A stretch of DNA of 64,000 nt from Acidimangrovimonas sediminis (GTDB lineage: Bacteria > Pseudomonadota > Alphaproteobacteria > Rhodobacterales > Rhodobacteraceae), in the NCBI RefSeq assembly GCF_002871005.1, contig NZ_PHSN01000001.1:310001-374000 (forward strand), given 5' to 3'. Shown here one piece after another: positions 27,265 through 35,604 of this stretch. The notes under the pieces are model-generated. The model searched no databases. It was not told the DNA's origin and was given only the letters and a program-made list of their open reading frames with translations. Position 1 is the stretch's first letter; each line of letters begins with the position of its first letter. The translations under genes and the position numbers were made by a program.

Positions 27265-27516
27265 ATGCTGAACGCCATCATCGGGATCTGGACCGACGCG
27301 CTGCTGCTTCGCGCGGGTCAACCGCTGCGACCTGGGCCGACGCCCCGCCACGACCCGGACCAGCCCTTCGAGGATATCGCGGGGTTCCGTCCCGCGCGCC
27401 AGCCGCTGCCGAGCGACGGGAAACCCGCGGGCGCCGCGCCTCCGGCATCAGGGGCACGCTCGTCCCGCCGTCCGCCGGCGGCATGCCTTGCAGGATGTCA
27501 GGCGGCTGAACGGTAA
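27265..27516 (+). CDS. Possible small protein, 83 aa, unknown function
   Basis: ATG 27265 is preceded by a near-ideal ribosome site (AAAGGAGGCAAGGCC), unusual for a chance frame, and the ORF is divergent from the LysR gene, the typical place for a LysR target. The first 15 residues are hydrophobic (MLNAIIGIWTDALLL). The rest is Pro/Arg/Ala-rich with no recognisable domain and looks like translated GC-rich noncoding sequence. It runs 19 bp into the end of the opposite gene. I include it because of the start signal; it may be only a very short true peptide or nothing. Confidence 0.35.
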   Translation: MLNAIIGIWTDALLLRAGQPLRPGPTPRHDPDQPFEDIAGFRPARQPLPSDGKPAGAAPPASGARSSRRPPAACLAGCQAAER

Positions 27517-27860
27517 TGCTCGACCATCGCGGCAAGGTCCGATGGCGGCGTCGAGGCCGGCAGGTAGGCGCAGGCATTGGCCGCATGCTGAAAGATCGAC
27601 CCGTCCGAGAAGACGCCGCTCGCGCTGAGAAAGATGATCCGCAGCTCGGGGTGACGGTAACTTGCGTAATCCGCGATTGCCAAAGCGCTGGCCCCCTGCA
27701 GGTCGAGGTTCATGACCATCAGCTTGTAATCGTGGGTCTGCAGCATCCTGATCGCGTCTTCCTGGGTGCCCACGACGGTGACGTTCAGCCCCAGAGAGCT
27801 GATCGCCTGTTGCCAGAGCCGGCTGCGCTCGGCGTCACATTCCACGATCAGGACAGGCAA
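27498..27860 (-). CDS. Degenerate response-regulator receiver (pseudo-receiver) protein
   Basis: A 120-residue single-domain protein with the receiver fold: VLIVECDAE (strand 1), KLMVMNLDLQGASAL (strand 3), LRIIFLSASG (strand 4) and AYLPAS (strand 5). The phosphoacceptor Asp position is Asn (N51 in MVMNLDLQG), the acidic pair after strand 1 is E-C instead of D-D, and the conserved Lys after strand 5 is absent. It therefore probably cannot be phosphorylated in the usual way. The start is uncertain: TTG 27860 has GGGGAGA at good distance and begins at strand 1. An ATG at 27929 would add 23 Pro/Gly/Arg-rich residues. No histidine kinase is nearby. Confidence 0.65.
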   Translation of the reverse strand: MPVLIVECDAERSRLWQQAISSLGLNVTVVGTQEDAIRMLQTHDYKLMVMNLDLQGASALAIADYASYRHPELRIIFLSASGVFSDGSIFQHAANACAYLPASTPPSDLAAMVEHYRSAA

Positions 27861-28091
27861 TTCGCTGTCTCCCCAAAGTCCCCGCCCCCACCGTTCCGGC
27901 GACGGAACGCGCGACCCACCCGGGCGCATCCGGATGTATCCGCGCTTAACGTAGATTAATAAAGGTTACCTCGGTCTCCTGTTCAAGAGCGACAAATTGT
28001 GCGTGAACGTCCGAAACATCATGGTGGCGCACGGTTTCCGGCGGACAACCGCGCATTGCAGGGCTAACCATGGGACGTTCCGCCCGTTCCG

Positions 28092-29240
28092 ATGCAGGAG
28101 CCCGACCCGATGCACGACCAAGCCGACACCCGCCTGCCGCCCGACGCGGTGCTTTACGCGGCCCTCGACAGCCGCGATTCGGCCTGGGAAGGGCGGGCGG
28201 TGGTGGGCGTCACCTCGACCGGGATCTTCTGCCGGCTGACCTGCCCCGCCCGCACGCCGAAGCCCGAGAACTGCCGCTTCTTCGTCACCCCGGCCGAGGC
28301 GGTGGCGGCAGGGTTCCGGCCCTGCAAGCGGTGCCGCCCGCTCGGCCCCGAGGCCGAGAGCGACCCGGTGGTGCGGCCGCTGGTCGAGGCGCTCAGGGCC
28401 GATCCCGACGCCCGGTGGAGCGAGGCGCGGCTGGTGGCCGAGGGCTACGATCCCTCGACCGTGCGCCGCGCCTTCCGGCGGCACTTCGGCATGACCTTCC
28501 TCGATCTGGCCCGGCAGCGGCGGCTGGGGGCGGGCGTGAAGACGCTTGCCGCCGGCGGCAAGGTGATCGAGGCGCAGATGGATGCGGGCTTTGCCTCGCC
28601 CTCGGCCTTCCGCGAGGCCTTCGCACGGATGGCGGGCATCGCCCCCGGTGCGCTGGACCGCGCGCCCCTGCTCTCGGCCGGCTGGATCGAGACGCCGCTG
28701 GGCGCGATGATCGCGGTGGCCGATGCGCGGGCGCTGCACCTGCTGGAATTCGTCGGCCGCAAGGCGCTGCCCACCGAGTTGCGCCGGCTGCACGCGGCGG
28801 CGAAGGGCCGCCTCGGGATCGGCCGCACGGCGGTCCACGACGCGACCGAGGCACAGCTCGCGGCATTCTTCGAGGGCCGTGCGGCGCGCTTTACCGTGCC
28901 GCTCGCGCTGCACGGCACCCCGTTCTCCCGTCGCGTCTGGGAGGCGCTGTGCGAGATCCCGGCGGGAGAGACCCGCAGCTATTCCGAACTTGCCCGCACG
29001 CTCGGCCGCGCCGACGCGGTGCGCGCCGTGGCCCGTGCCAACGGCGCCAACCAGATCGCGCTGATCGTGCCCTGTCACCGGGTGATCGGCGCCGACGGAT
29101 CATTGACCGGCTACGGCGGCGGGCTCTGGCGCAAGCAGCGGCTCATCGAATTCGAGCGCCGCTTCAGCGAAGAGGGCGGCAATGACCCCCCGGGATATTT
29201 TCACTCAGAAGAAGAGACGGATGTGCTTTCTTCTGAGTGA
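28092..29240 (+). CDS. ada: Ada-type bifunctional DNA methylphosphotriester / O6-methylguanine methyltransferase
   Basis: A 382-residue repair protein and transcriptional activator of the adaptive response. The N-terminal Ada zinc domain has the four cysteines in GIFCRLTCPARTPKPENC and CKRC, the first being the phosphotriester methyl acceptor. An AraC-type helix-turn-helix follows at about 105-190 (VRRAFRRHFGMTFLDLARQRRL). The C-terminal MGMT domain has the methyl-acceptor Cys in IVPCHRVIG. The domain should end near LIEFERRFSEEGG; the last 19-20 residues (PPGYFHSEEETDVLSSE) are read from repeat family A and the stop lies in the inverted copy. Starts at 28092 and 28110 are both possible. Confidence 0.92.
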   Translation: MQEPDPMHDQADTRLPPDAVLYAALDSRDSAWEGRAVVGVTSTGIFCRLTCPARTPKPENCRFFVTPAEAVAAGFRPCKRCRPLGPEAESDPVVRPLVEALRADPDARWSEARLVAEGYDPSTVRRAFRRHFGMTFLDLARQRRLGAGVKTLAAGGKVIEAQMDAGFASPSAFREAFARMAGIAPGALDRAPLLSAGWIETPLGAMIAVADARALHLLEFVGRKALPTELRRLHAAAKGRLGIGRTAVHDATEAQLAAFFEGRAARFTVPLALHGTPFSRRVWEALCEIPAGETRSYSELARTLGRADAVRAVARANGANQIALIVPCHRVIGADGSLTGYGGGLWRKQRLIEFERRFSEEGGNDPPGYFHSEEETDVLSSE

Positions 29241-29278
29241 AAATATCCCACGGGGGTGCGGGGGTGTGAAACCCCCGC
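29192..29278. repeat. Repeat family A, copies 5a and 5b in head-to-head inverted arrangement
   Basis: Copy 5a (+) is GGGATATTTTCACTCAGAAGAAG at 29192-29214. Copy 5b (-) is its complement at 29227-29249, with 22 of 23 bases matching and 12 bp between. Beyond 5b lies the usual hairpin GCGGGGG-N7-CCCCCGC (29258-29278). A transcript could fold the 23-bp arms into one long stem. A 17-bp direct repeat AACCCCCGCGGATGCGG follows at 29270-29286 and 29299-29315. Confidence 0.8.
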
Positions 29279-29399
29279 GGATGCGGTGGGTGCGGGGGAA
29301 CCCCCGCGGATGCGGGCGCGCGGGAGGCGTGGGCGGGTGCCCGAGATTGCGTTCGGGGTCTTGGCTGCTAAGTTGGCCGCGGACTGACCGGAGTGACCC

Positions 29400-30590
29400 A
29401 TGCGCCCGCAATTCGCCGCTACCCTTCTTGCCCTCTCGCTGGCGGCGCCCCTGGGGGCGGGGCCGGCGGGCGCTGCGCCCTGTGGCGGGTCGTTTTCCTC
29501 TTTCGTCAGGAATTTCGAGGTCGAGGCGGTCGCCGCGGGCCATGCGCGCGCAGCGGTGCAGGGGTTCTTTCGCGGCGCGCGGATCGACCCCAAGGTACTG
29601 GCCGCCGACCGGGCGCAGGGGGTGTTCCGCAAGACCTTCACCGAGTTTTCGGGCGCGCTGATCAGCCGGTCGCGGCTGGTGAACGGTGCGCGGAACGCGA
29701 AGAAATATGCTTCGGTCTTCGCGCGGGCGCGGCGGGACTACGGCGTGCCGAAGGGGATCCTGCTGGCCTTCTGGGCGTTCGAGACGGATTACGGGGCGGT
29801 GCAGGGCACGTTCAACACCCGAAACGCGCTGGTGACGCTGGCGCATGATTGCCGGCGTCCGAACGTTTTTCAGCCCCAGCTGATGGCCGCGATCACGCTT
29901 TACGAGAAGGGCGAGTTCGATCCCCAACGCACCACCGGCGCCTGGGCGGGCGAGATCGGGATGGTGCAGATGCTGCCGAAGGACATCCTCGAGCGCGGGG
30001 TGGACGGCGACGGCGACGGCAAGGTGACGCTGAAGACCTCGGCGCCAGATGCGATCCTGTCGGCGGCGCATACGCTGTCGATGCTGGGCTGGCGGCCGAA
30101 CCAGCCCTGGCTGGTGGAGGTGAAGGTGCCTGCAAGCCTCGACTGGGCGAAGACCGGCCTCGACCATCATTACACGCCCGCGCAATGGGCGGCGATGGGG
30201 GTGCGGGCGCGGGACGGGCGGTTGCCCGGGGCGGGGCTGCCGGCTTCGATCCTGCTGCCGCAGGGGCGGAAGGGCCCGGCCTTCATGGTGTTCCCGAATT
30301 ACGAGGTGCTGTTTCACTGGAACAAGAGCTTCGTCTACGTCACCACCGCCGCCTATTTCGCGACCCGGCTTGAGGGCGCGCCGCCTTTCGACAAGGGCCA
30401 TCCCGCGCCGCAGCTGAACCTTGGCGAGATGAAGGCGCTGCAGCGCAAGCTGGCGGCAAGGGGCCACGACGTTGGCGCGGTCGACGGCATCCTCGGGCGG
30501 CAGACGCGCCAGGCGGTGCAGGCCGAGCAGACGCGCCTGGGCCTGCCCGCCGACGCCTGGCCCACCCGTGCCCTGCTGGAGCGGCTGTGA
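29400..30590 (+). CDS. MltB-type lytic murein transglycosylase with C-terminal peptidoglycan-binding domain
   Basis: A 396-residue secreted enzyme. The N-terminus is a signal peptide (hydrophobic core at residues 6-20, AGA-AP cleavage near 26); I see no lipobox. The SLT/MltB domain runs from about 30 to 320 with the catalytic Glu at E128 in AFWAFETDYGAVQG, then TRNALVTLAHD and GAWAGEIGMVQMLPKDI. Residues 335-396 are a PG_binding_1 repeat (MKALQRKLAARGHDVGAVDGILGRQTRQAVQ). It cleaves the glycan strand to 1,6-anhydromuramic products in the periplasm. The start follows CCGGAGTGACCC. Its stop overlaps the next start in TGATG. Confidence 0.92.
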   Translation: MRPQFAATLLALSLAAPLGAGPAGAAPCGGSFSSFVRNFEVEAVAAGHARAAVQGFFRGARIDPKVLAADRAQGVFRKTFTEFSGALISRSRLVNGARNAKKYASVFARARRDYGVPKGILLAFWAFETDYGAVQGTFNTRNALVTLAHDCRRPNVFQPQLMAAITLYEKGEFDPQRTTGAWAGEIGMVQMLPKDILERGVDGDGDGKVTLKTSAPDAILSAAHTLSMLGWRPNQPWLVEVKVPASLDWAKTGLDHHYTPAQWAAMGVRARDGRLPGAGLPASILLPQGRKGPAFMVFPNYEVLFHWNKSFVYVTTAAYFATRLEGAPPFDKGHPAPQLNLGEMKALQRKLAARGHDVGAVDGILGRQTRQAVQAEQTRLGLPADAWPTRALLERL

Positions 30591-31534
30591 TGGCCGAACG
30601 CTGGGGGATCGTCACCACCCTCAAGGCGCCGGAGGAACAGGCGCTGGCCTTCGTCGCGCATCACCTCGCCCTCGGGCCTGACCGGATCTGGCTGCATTTC
30701 GACGACCCCGCCGACCCGGCTGCCGAAAAGGTCGAGGCGCTGGGGGTCGACCGCATCCGGGTGATCCGCTGCGACGACATCTACTGGTCGAACCGCAAGG
30801 GGACGGAGAACCAGCGCCCCGACGCGCATCAGCGTCGGCAGGTCACCAACCTGCGCCGGATCTACCGCCGGGAGGGGGCGGAGGTCGACTGGATCGCGCA
30901 TATCGACGTCGATGAATTCCTTGTGCTCGACCGCCCGCTGCAGGAGATCTTCGACGCATGCGAGACGGAATACCTGCGCGTCGAACCCTACGAGGCGCTG
31001 CACGACCCGGGGCTTGGCGACGACATCTTTTCCTCTCGCTACTTTCACCGTGCCACGCGGTCGGGCGAGGAAGGCCGCGCGCTGGAGCCTGTCTTCGGGC
31101 GTTATGCCGGGATCCTGCAGAAGGGGATGCTGAGCCATGTTGCGGGGAAGTGCTTCTTCCGCACCGGGCTCGAGGCGTTCAAGCCGGCGATCCATTCGGC
31201 CAAGTTGATGGATGACCGGCTGACGGTGAAGGGGTTTTCCGAGGGTGTCGCCCTGCTGCACTTCCATGCGCAGGACCCGGAGCGCTGGGTCGCGGGCCTC
31301 GACTATCGCCTTGCCAAGGGAGCCTACCGCAACGAGCCCGCTCTGCGCGATTTCCTGACTGGCGCGACGGACGAGGAGATCACGGATTTCTACATGACGA
31401 TCATGCTGGCCCGCCCCGAGCTGGTCGCCGCGATGGAGGCACAGGGGATGCTGCGGCGCGAGACGCTGCACCTGCGCGCCAAGATCGCGGCCCTTAGGGA
31501 GGCCGTCAGGCCACCAGCTGTTCGGCCCGCTTGA
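30590..31534 (+). CDS. Glycosyltransferase family 2-like protein
   Basis: A 314-residue protein of the Rhodobacterales-type GT2-like group. VTTLKAPEEQALAFVAHHLALG at the start matches the conserved LKNE.. block of GT92/DUF23-like transferases, and IAHIDVDEFLVLD near residue 105 supplies the DxD metal/sugar-nucleotide motif. No membrane segment is visible. Such proteins are thought to add sugars to surface polysaccharide; donor and acceptor are unknown. ATG 30590 overlaps the transglycosylase stop by one base, so the two are probably one operon. Its last 29 bp overlap the end of smc on the opposite strand. Confidence 0.75.
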   Translation: MAERWGIVTTLKAPEEQALAFVAHHLALGPDRIWLHFDDPADPAAEKVEALGVDRIRVIRCDDIYWSNRKGTENQRPDAHQRRQVTNLRRIYRREGAEVDWIAHIDVDEFLVLDRPLQEIFDACETEYLRVEPYEALHDPGLGDDIFSSRYFHRATRSGEEGRALEPVFGRYAGILQKGMLSHVAGKCFFRTGLEAFKPAIHSAKLMDDRLTVKGFSEGVALLHFHAQDPERWVAGLDYRLAKGAYRNEPALRDFLTGATDEEITDFYMTIMLARPELVAAMEAQGMLRRETLHLRAKIAALREAVRPPAVRPA

Positions 31535-34500
31535 GGTCGACCGACACCAGCTGCGACACGCCCTGTTCCTGCATGGTCACGCCGAAGAGGCGATCCATCC
31601 GGCTCATCGTCACGGCGTGGTGGGTGATGATCAGGAAGCGGGTGTCGGTCTGGCGGGTCATCTCGTCCAGCATGTCGCAGAAGCGGGTGACGTTGGCGTC
31701 GTCGAGCGGCGCGTCGACCTCGTCCAGCACGCAGATCGGGGCGGGGTTCGCAAGGAAGACCGCGAAGATCAGCGCCATGGCGGTCAGCGTCTGCTCGCCC
31801 CCCGACAAAAGCGACAGCGTCGACAGCTTCTTGCCCGGCGGCTGGCACATGATCTCCAGCCCGGCCTCGAGCGGGTCGTCGCTTTCGACCAGCACCAGAC
31901 GCGCCTCGCCGCCGCCGAAGAGATGGGTGAAGAGCATGCCGAAATTGCCGTTCACCTGTTCGAAGGCGGTCAGCAGGCGCTCGCGGCCCTCGCGGTTGAG
32001 GCCCGCAATCCCGGCGCGCAGCTTCTTGATGGCCTCCTCGAGGTCGGCCTTCTCGCTGACAAGGGTGTCGTGCTCGGCAGTGACCTCCTTGGCGTCCTCC
32101 TCCGCGCGCAGGTTGACCGCGCCGAGCGAGTCGCGCTGACGGCGCAGGCGGCCGACCTCGACCTCCAGCGCTTCGGCGCCGGGCATGTTCTCGGGGTCGG
32201 TCCCGAGCGAGGCGAGCAGAGCGGCCGGCGTCATCTCGGTCTCCTCCTCGATGCGCTCGGCGGCGGCGGCGACGGTTTCGCGCGCGGCCTCGGTGCGGGC
32301 CTCGGCGCGGGCGCGGGCCTCGCGCGCCTCGCCGGCCAGACGTTCGGCCTCGCGTTCGGCGATCTGGGCCTCGCGCAGGGCGGTCTCGGCGTTGGCAAGC
32401 GCGTCGGCGGCGGTCTTGCGGCGGGCCTCCGCGCGCTCGATATCCTCGGTCAGGCCGGCCCGTTTCTCGTCGATCTCCTCGGGCAGGGCGGCGGCGATCT
32501 CCAGCTCCGCCTCGCTGTCCTCGCGCCGTGCCTCAAGCTCGGCCGAGCGTTTCTCGGCCGTCTCCAGCCGAAGTTTCCAGCCCGAGATCTCCTTGACGAT
32601 CTCCTGCCCGCGGCGCACCCGGGCCTCGCCCTCGCGGCGCAGCTCGTCATGGCCGGAACGGCGGGTCATCATCGTCATCCGCGCCGCCTCGACCGTCATC
32701 TTGACGTCCTCGATCCCGGCGCGGGCGGCGTCCAGGTCGGGCAAGGCCTCGACCCCGCGCTCGGCTTCCTTCAGCCGGGCGCGGGCACCCATCGTCTCTT
32801 CCTCGTAGCGCTTGACCGACAGCTCCGCCGATTCCAGCTTGCCCCCGGCGATCGACCGGTCCGCCTCGGCGCGCGACAGCGCCCGGTTCGCCTCGGTCAC
32901 CTGGCTATCTGCCCGGCGGCGGGCGTCGCGCGCGGCGCGATCGGCCTCGGTCAGGTCCGCCAGCCGGGTCTGCAGCAGCTCATGCGCCTGCCGCGCGCCC
33001 TGGGCCCGGGCCGAGACCTCCTCGAGATCGCGTTTCAGCGCGACGAGGCGGTTGAGCTGCTGAAGCCGCAGCGCGGCGGCGGAGGGCGCATCCTCGGCCC
33101 CCGCGCGGAAGCCGTCCCAGCGCCAGAGGTCGCCCTCCTTCGTCACCAGCCTCTGCCCCGGTTGCAGGAGCGGTTGCAGGCGTGCCGCGTCGGACTTGTC
33201 GATCAGGCCGATCTGCGCGATCCGTCGGGCCAGTACCTCGGGCACCGTCACCTGCGTGGCCAGCGGCGTGACCCCCTCGGGCAGCGGCTGGTCGGTCTCG
33301 TAGCCGGGCAGAAGTGCCCAGCCGGAGCCCTCTTCCCCCTCGACCTCATCTGCGCGCAGATCATCGGAAAGCGCGGCACCAAGCGCCGCCTCGTAGCCCG
33401 GCGTCACCGTGACCCGGTCGAGGAGCTGGCTGCCCGCGTGCGATTCGCGGTCGACCAGCTTGGCCAGCGCGGCCACCTCGGCGCGCAGCGCGCTTGCCTC
33501 GCCCTCGGCCTCGGAGCGCAGAGCGCGGGCGTCGGCCTCCCGGCCCTGTGCCTCGGCGCGGGCGGTCTCGGTCTCCGAGAGATGCGCCTCGGCCTCCTCG
33601 GCCATGGCGGCGGCCTCGCCCGAGGCCTCCTCGGCCGCTTCGTAATCCTCAGACGCACGGTCAAGCGCCGCGCGGGCGCCGGACACGGCGTCGCGCGCCC
33701 GCGCGGCCTCGGCGTCGTTCTTCTCGACTGTGGTGCGGGCATCCGACAGCATCCGCTGCGCAGACTGGTGGCGTGCGGCGAGGCGGGCCACGTCCTCGGT
33801 CCGCTCGGCCAGCATCTCCTCGCGCTCCGACAGGATGGAGGCGGCCTCGCGCGCGGCGTCGGCCGCCTCGGCGAGGCGGTCGTCATGGCCCTCGTGCGCC
33901 TTTGCGATCTGCGACTGCTCCCATTCCAGCCGCTCGATCGTCTCGCCCGCATCGCGGTTCAGCCCGCCCTCGCGCTCCATGTCGCGGCCAAGCTGTTCGA
34001 TCCGTGCGGTGAGGGTGGCGATCTGCTGGCGCGCGCGCGCCTCCTCGTCGTTCAGCGCGTCGCGCTGAACACTCATGCGCTGCACGACGGCGGCGGCGAT
34101 CGCCTCTTCCTCGCGCTTGGCGGGCAGGCCGTCCTCGGCCTCGGCCCGGGCCCTGGAGGCGCCGCGCGCGGCGCCCTCGGCCTGCGCGGCCAGCCGCGTC
34201 GTCTCCGTCAGGGCGCGGTCGGCGGCAAGGCGGGCCTCCTCGGCCTCCTTCCAGCGGCGGTAGAGAAGGGTCCCCTCGGTCTTGCGCAATTCCTCGCCGA
34301 TCTCACGATAGCGGGCGGCCTGGCGGGCCTGGCGGGCAAGGGTGGAGATCTGGCTTGCCAGCTGCTCCACCACGTCCTCGACCCGGGCAAGGTTGGTCTC
34401 GGTCGCCGAAAGGCGCAGCTCGGCCTCGTGCCGGCGCTGGTAGAGGCCCGAGATTCCGGCGGCTTCCTCGAGGATCCGGCGGCGGTTCTTGGGCTTGGCG

Positions 34501-34961
34501 TTGATCAGCTCGGAAATCTGGCCCTGCCGCACCAGTGCGGGCGAATGCGCGCCGGTCGAGGCATCGGCGAACAGCATCTGTACGTCGCGCGCGCGCACCT
34601 CCCTGGTGTTCGCGCGGTAGGCGGAGCCCGCGTCGCGGGTGATCCGGCGGATGATCTCGATCTGGTCCTGGTCGTTGAAGCCCGAGGGCGCCAGCCGCTC
34701 CTGGTTGTCGATGGTCAGCGTGACCTCGGCAAAGTTCCGGGCGGGCCGCGAGGAGGCGCCGGCGAAGATCACGTCCTCCATCCCGCCGCCGCGCATCGCG
34801 GTCGGGCGGTTCTCGCCCATCACCCAGCGCAGCGCCTCGAGCAGGTTCGACTTGCCGCAGCCGTTCGGCCCCACCACGCCGGTCAACCCGTCGTGGATGA
34901 TCAGGTCGGTCGGGTCGACGAAGCTCTTGAAGCCGTTCAGTCGCAGCCTGGTAAAGCGCAA
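31506..34961 (-). CDS. smc: Chromosome segregation ATPase SMC
   Basis: A 1151-residue SMC protein, which with ScpA/ScpB organises and segregates the nucleoid. The head domain has Walker A GPNGCGKSN (31-39). At the C-terminal end come the ABC signature LSLLSGGEQ (1049-1057) and Walker B PICVLDEVDAP (D1080, E1081). Between them are two long Glu/Arg/Ala-rich coiled coils and a hinge near residues 500-640 (GYEAALGAALSDDLR). The start is a TTG at 34961 (MRFTRLRLNGFKSF) with GAAAGG upstream; the start codon may limit expression. A perfect DnaA-type box lies about 100 bp upstream. The 3' end overlaps the convergent glycosyltransferase gene. Confidence 0.95.
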   Translation of the reverse strand: MRFTRLRLNGFKSFVDPTDLIIHDGLTGVVGPNGCGKSNLLEALRWVMGENRPTAMRGGGMEDVIFAGASSRPARNFAEVTLTIDNQERLAPSGFNDQDQIEIIRRITRDAGSAYRANTREVRARDVQMLFADASTGAHSPALVRQGQISELINAKPKNRRRILEEAAGISGLYQRRHEAELRLSATETNLARVEDVVEQLASQISTLARQARQAARYREIGEELRKTEGTLLYRRWKEAEEARLAADRALTETTRLAAQAEGAARGASRARAEAEDGLPAKREEEAIAAAVVQRMSVQRDALNDEEARARQQIATLTARIEQLGRDMEREGGLNRDAGETIERLEWEQSQIAKAHEGHDDRLAEAADAAREAASILSEREEMLAERTEDVARLAARHQSAQRMLSDARTTVEKNDAEAARARDAVSGARAALDRASEDYEAAEEASGEAAAMAEEAEAHLSETETARAEAQGREADARALRSEAEGEASALRAEVAALAKLVDRESHAGSQLLDRVTVTPGYEAALGAALSDDLRADEVEGEEGSGWALLPGYETDQPLPEGVTPLATQVTVPEVLARRIAQIGLIDKSDAARLQPLLQPGQRLVTKEGDLWRWDGFRAGAEDAPSAAALRLQQLNRLVALKRDLEEVSARAQGARQAHELLQTRLADLTEADRAARDARRRADSQVTEANRALSRAEADRSIAGGKLESAELSVKRYEEETMGARARLKEAERGVEALPDLDAARAGIEDVKMTVEAARMTMMTRRSGHDELRREGEARVRRGQEIVKEISGWKLRLETAEKRSAELEARREDSEAELEIAAALPEEIDEKRAGLTEDIERAEARRKTAADALANAETALREAQIAEREAERLAGEAREARARAEARTEAARETVAAAAERIEEETEMTPAALLASLGTDPENMPGAEALEVEVGRLRRQRDSLGAVNLRAEEDAKEVTAEHDTLVSEKADLEEAIKKLRAGIAGLNREGRERLLTAFEQVNGNFGMLFTHLFGGGEARLVLVESDDPLEAGLEIMCQPPGKKLSTLSLLSGGEQTLTAMALIFAVFLANPAPICVLDEVDAPLDDANVTRFCDMLDEMTRQTDTRFLIITHHAVTMSRMDRLFGVTMQEQGVSQLVSVDLKRAEQLVA

Positions 34962-35058
34962 GGGGGGGCCTTTCGGTTGATTCCCGCGATCTTGCCATGG
35001 TCTGGATCCGCGCCAGTCGAGTCAACAGAGAACCCATGATCTGGGCGGGCTTCGGCGG

Positions 35059-35067
35059 TTATCCACA
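35059..35067 (+). promoter_or_regulatory. DnaA-box match upstream of smc
   Basis: TTATCCACA, a perfect match to TTAT(C/A)CACA, in the gap between the divergent smc and GFA genes. A single 9-mer can occur by chance. A weak TTGACC (35105-35110) with TAATGC (35130-35135) on the plus strand could be part of a promoter for the GFA gene, although the 19-bp spacing is long. Confidence 0.3.
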
Positions 35068-35226
35068 AGATGTTGGATCTTCTCGCAAGAGCGCAATGTA
35101 GCGCTTGACCCGGTGCGCGCCCGCGCGCCTAATGCCGTTCACGCGAACGGAGAGAGGCATGCCCGACGTTACATCGCGCCCCGGTCCGCAAGCGCGCGGT
35201 TCGGGGCCATCGGGGCGGAGAAACTG

Positions 35227-35604
35227 GTGACGGACGGGCACTGCCTGTGCGGCGCCGTCCGCTTCGAGTTCGATGGAACGCCCTTGTGGCAGGCCCATTG
35301 CCATTGCGAAAGCTGCCGGCGCAATTGTTCGGCGCCGGTCACGAGTTATTTCGGCGTGGCCGACGGGCGCTGGCGCTGGACCGGCACGGCCCCCGCGGTC
35401 TACGTCTCGACACCCGGCGTGCAGAGGATGTTCTGCGCCACCTGTGGCACGCCGATGGCCTACCGCGCCGAGCAATGGCCCGGCGAGATCCACTTCTACG
35501 CCGCGAGTCTCGACGATCCGCTGGCGTTCACACCCGAGGAACACGTCCATTGGGACGAACATCTGCCATGGCTACCTATATCCGACGACCTGCCGCGAAG
35601 ATGA
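35227..35604 (+). CDS. GFA-domain (glutathione-dependent formaldehyde-activating enzyme / CENP-V) family protein
   Basis: A 125-residue zinc protein. The cysteine sets are HCLCGAVRF at the N-terminus, HCHCESCRRNC at about 24-34, and FCATCGTPM at about 71-79, the two-zinc pattern of the Gfa fold. The family is named for a Paracoccus enzyme that joins formaldehyde and glutathione, but most members have no proven activity. GTG 35227 with GGAG eight bases upstream gives the usual family length; the frame is open 38 codons further without a start signal. It overlaps the acetyltransferase start by 4 bp (ATGA). Confidence 0.85.
   Translation: MTDGHCLCGAVRFEFDGTPLWQAHCHCESCRRNCSAPVTSYFGVADGRWRWTGTAPAVYVSTPGVQRMFCATCGTPMAYRAEQWPGEIHFYAASLDDPLAFTPEEHVHWDEHLPWLPISDDLPRR

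Noticed and set aside
29205-30467. A 420-codon minus-strand frame opposite the MltB-type gene, ending in the repeat
   Set aside because: Arg/His/Pro-rich, covers the reverse of a well-defined transglycosylase.
31617-35039. An open frame of about 1140 codons on the plus strand opposite smc
   Set aside because: It mirrors smc codon for codon, is full of Gly/Leu/Arg/His as expected for antisense GC-rich sequence, and shows no domain. smc has complete Walker and signature motifs.
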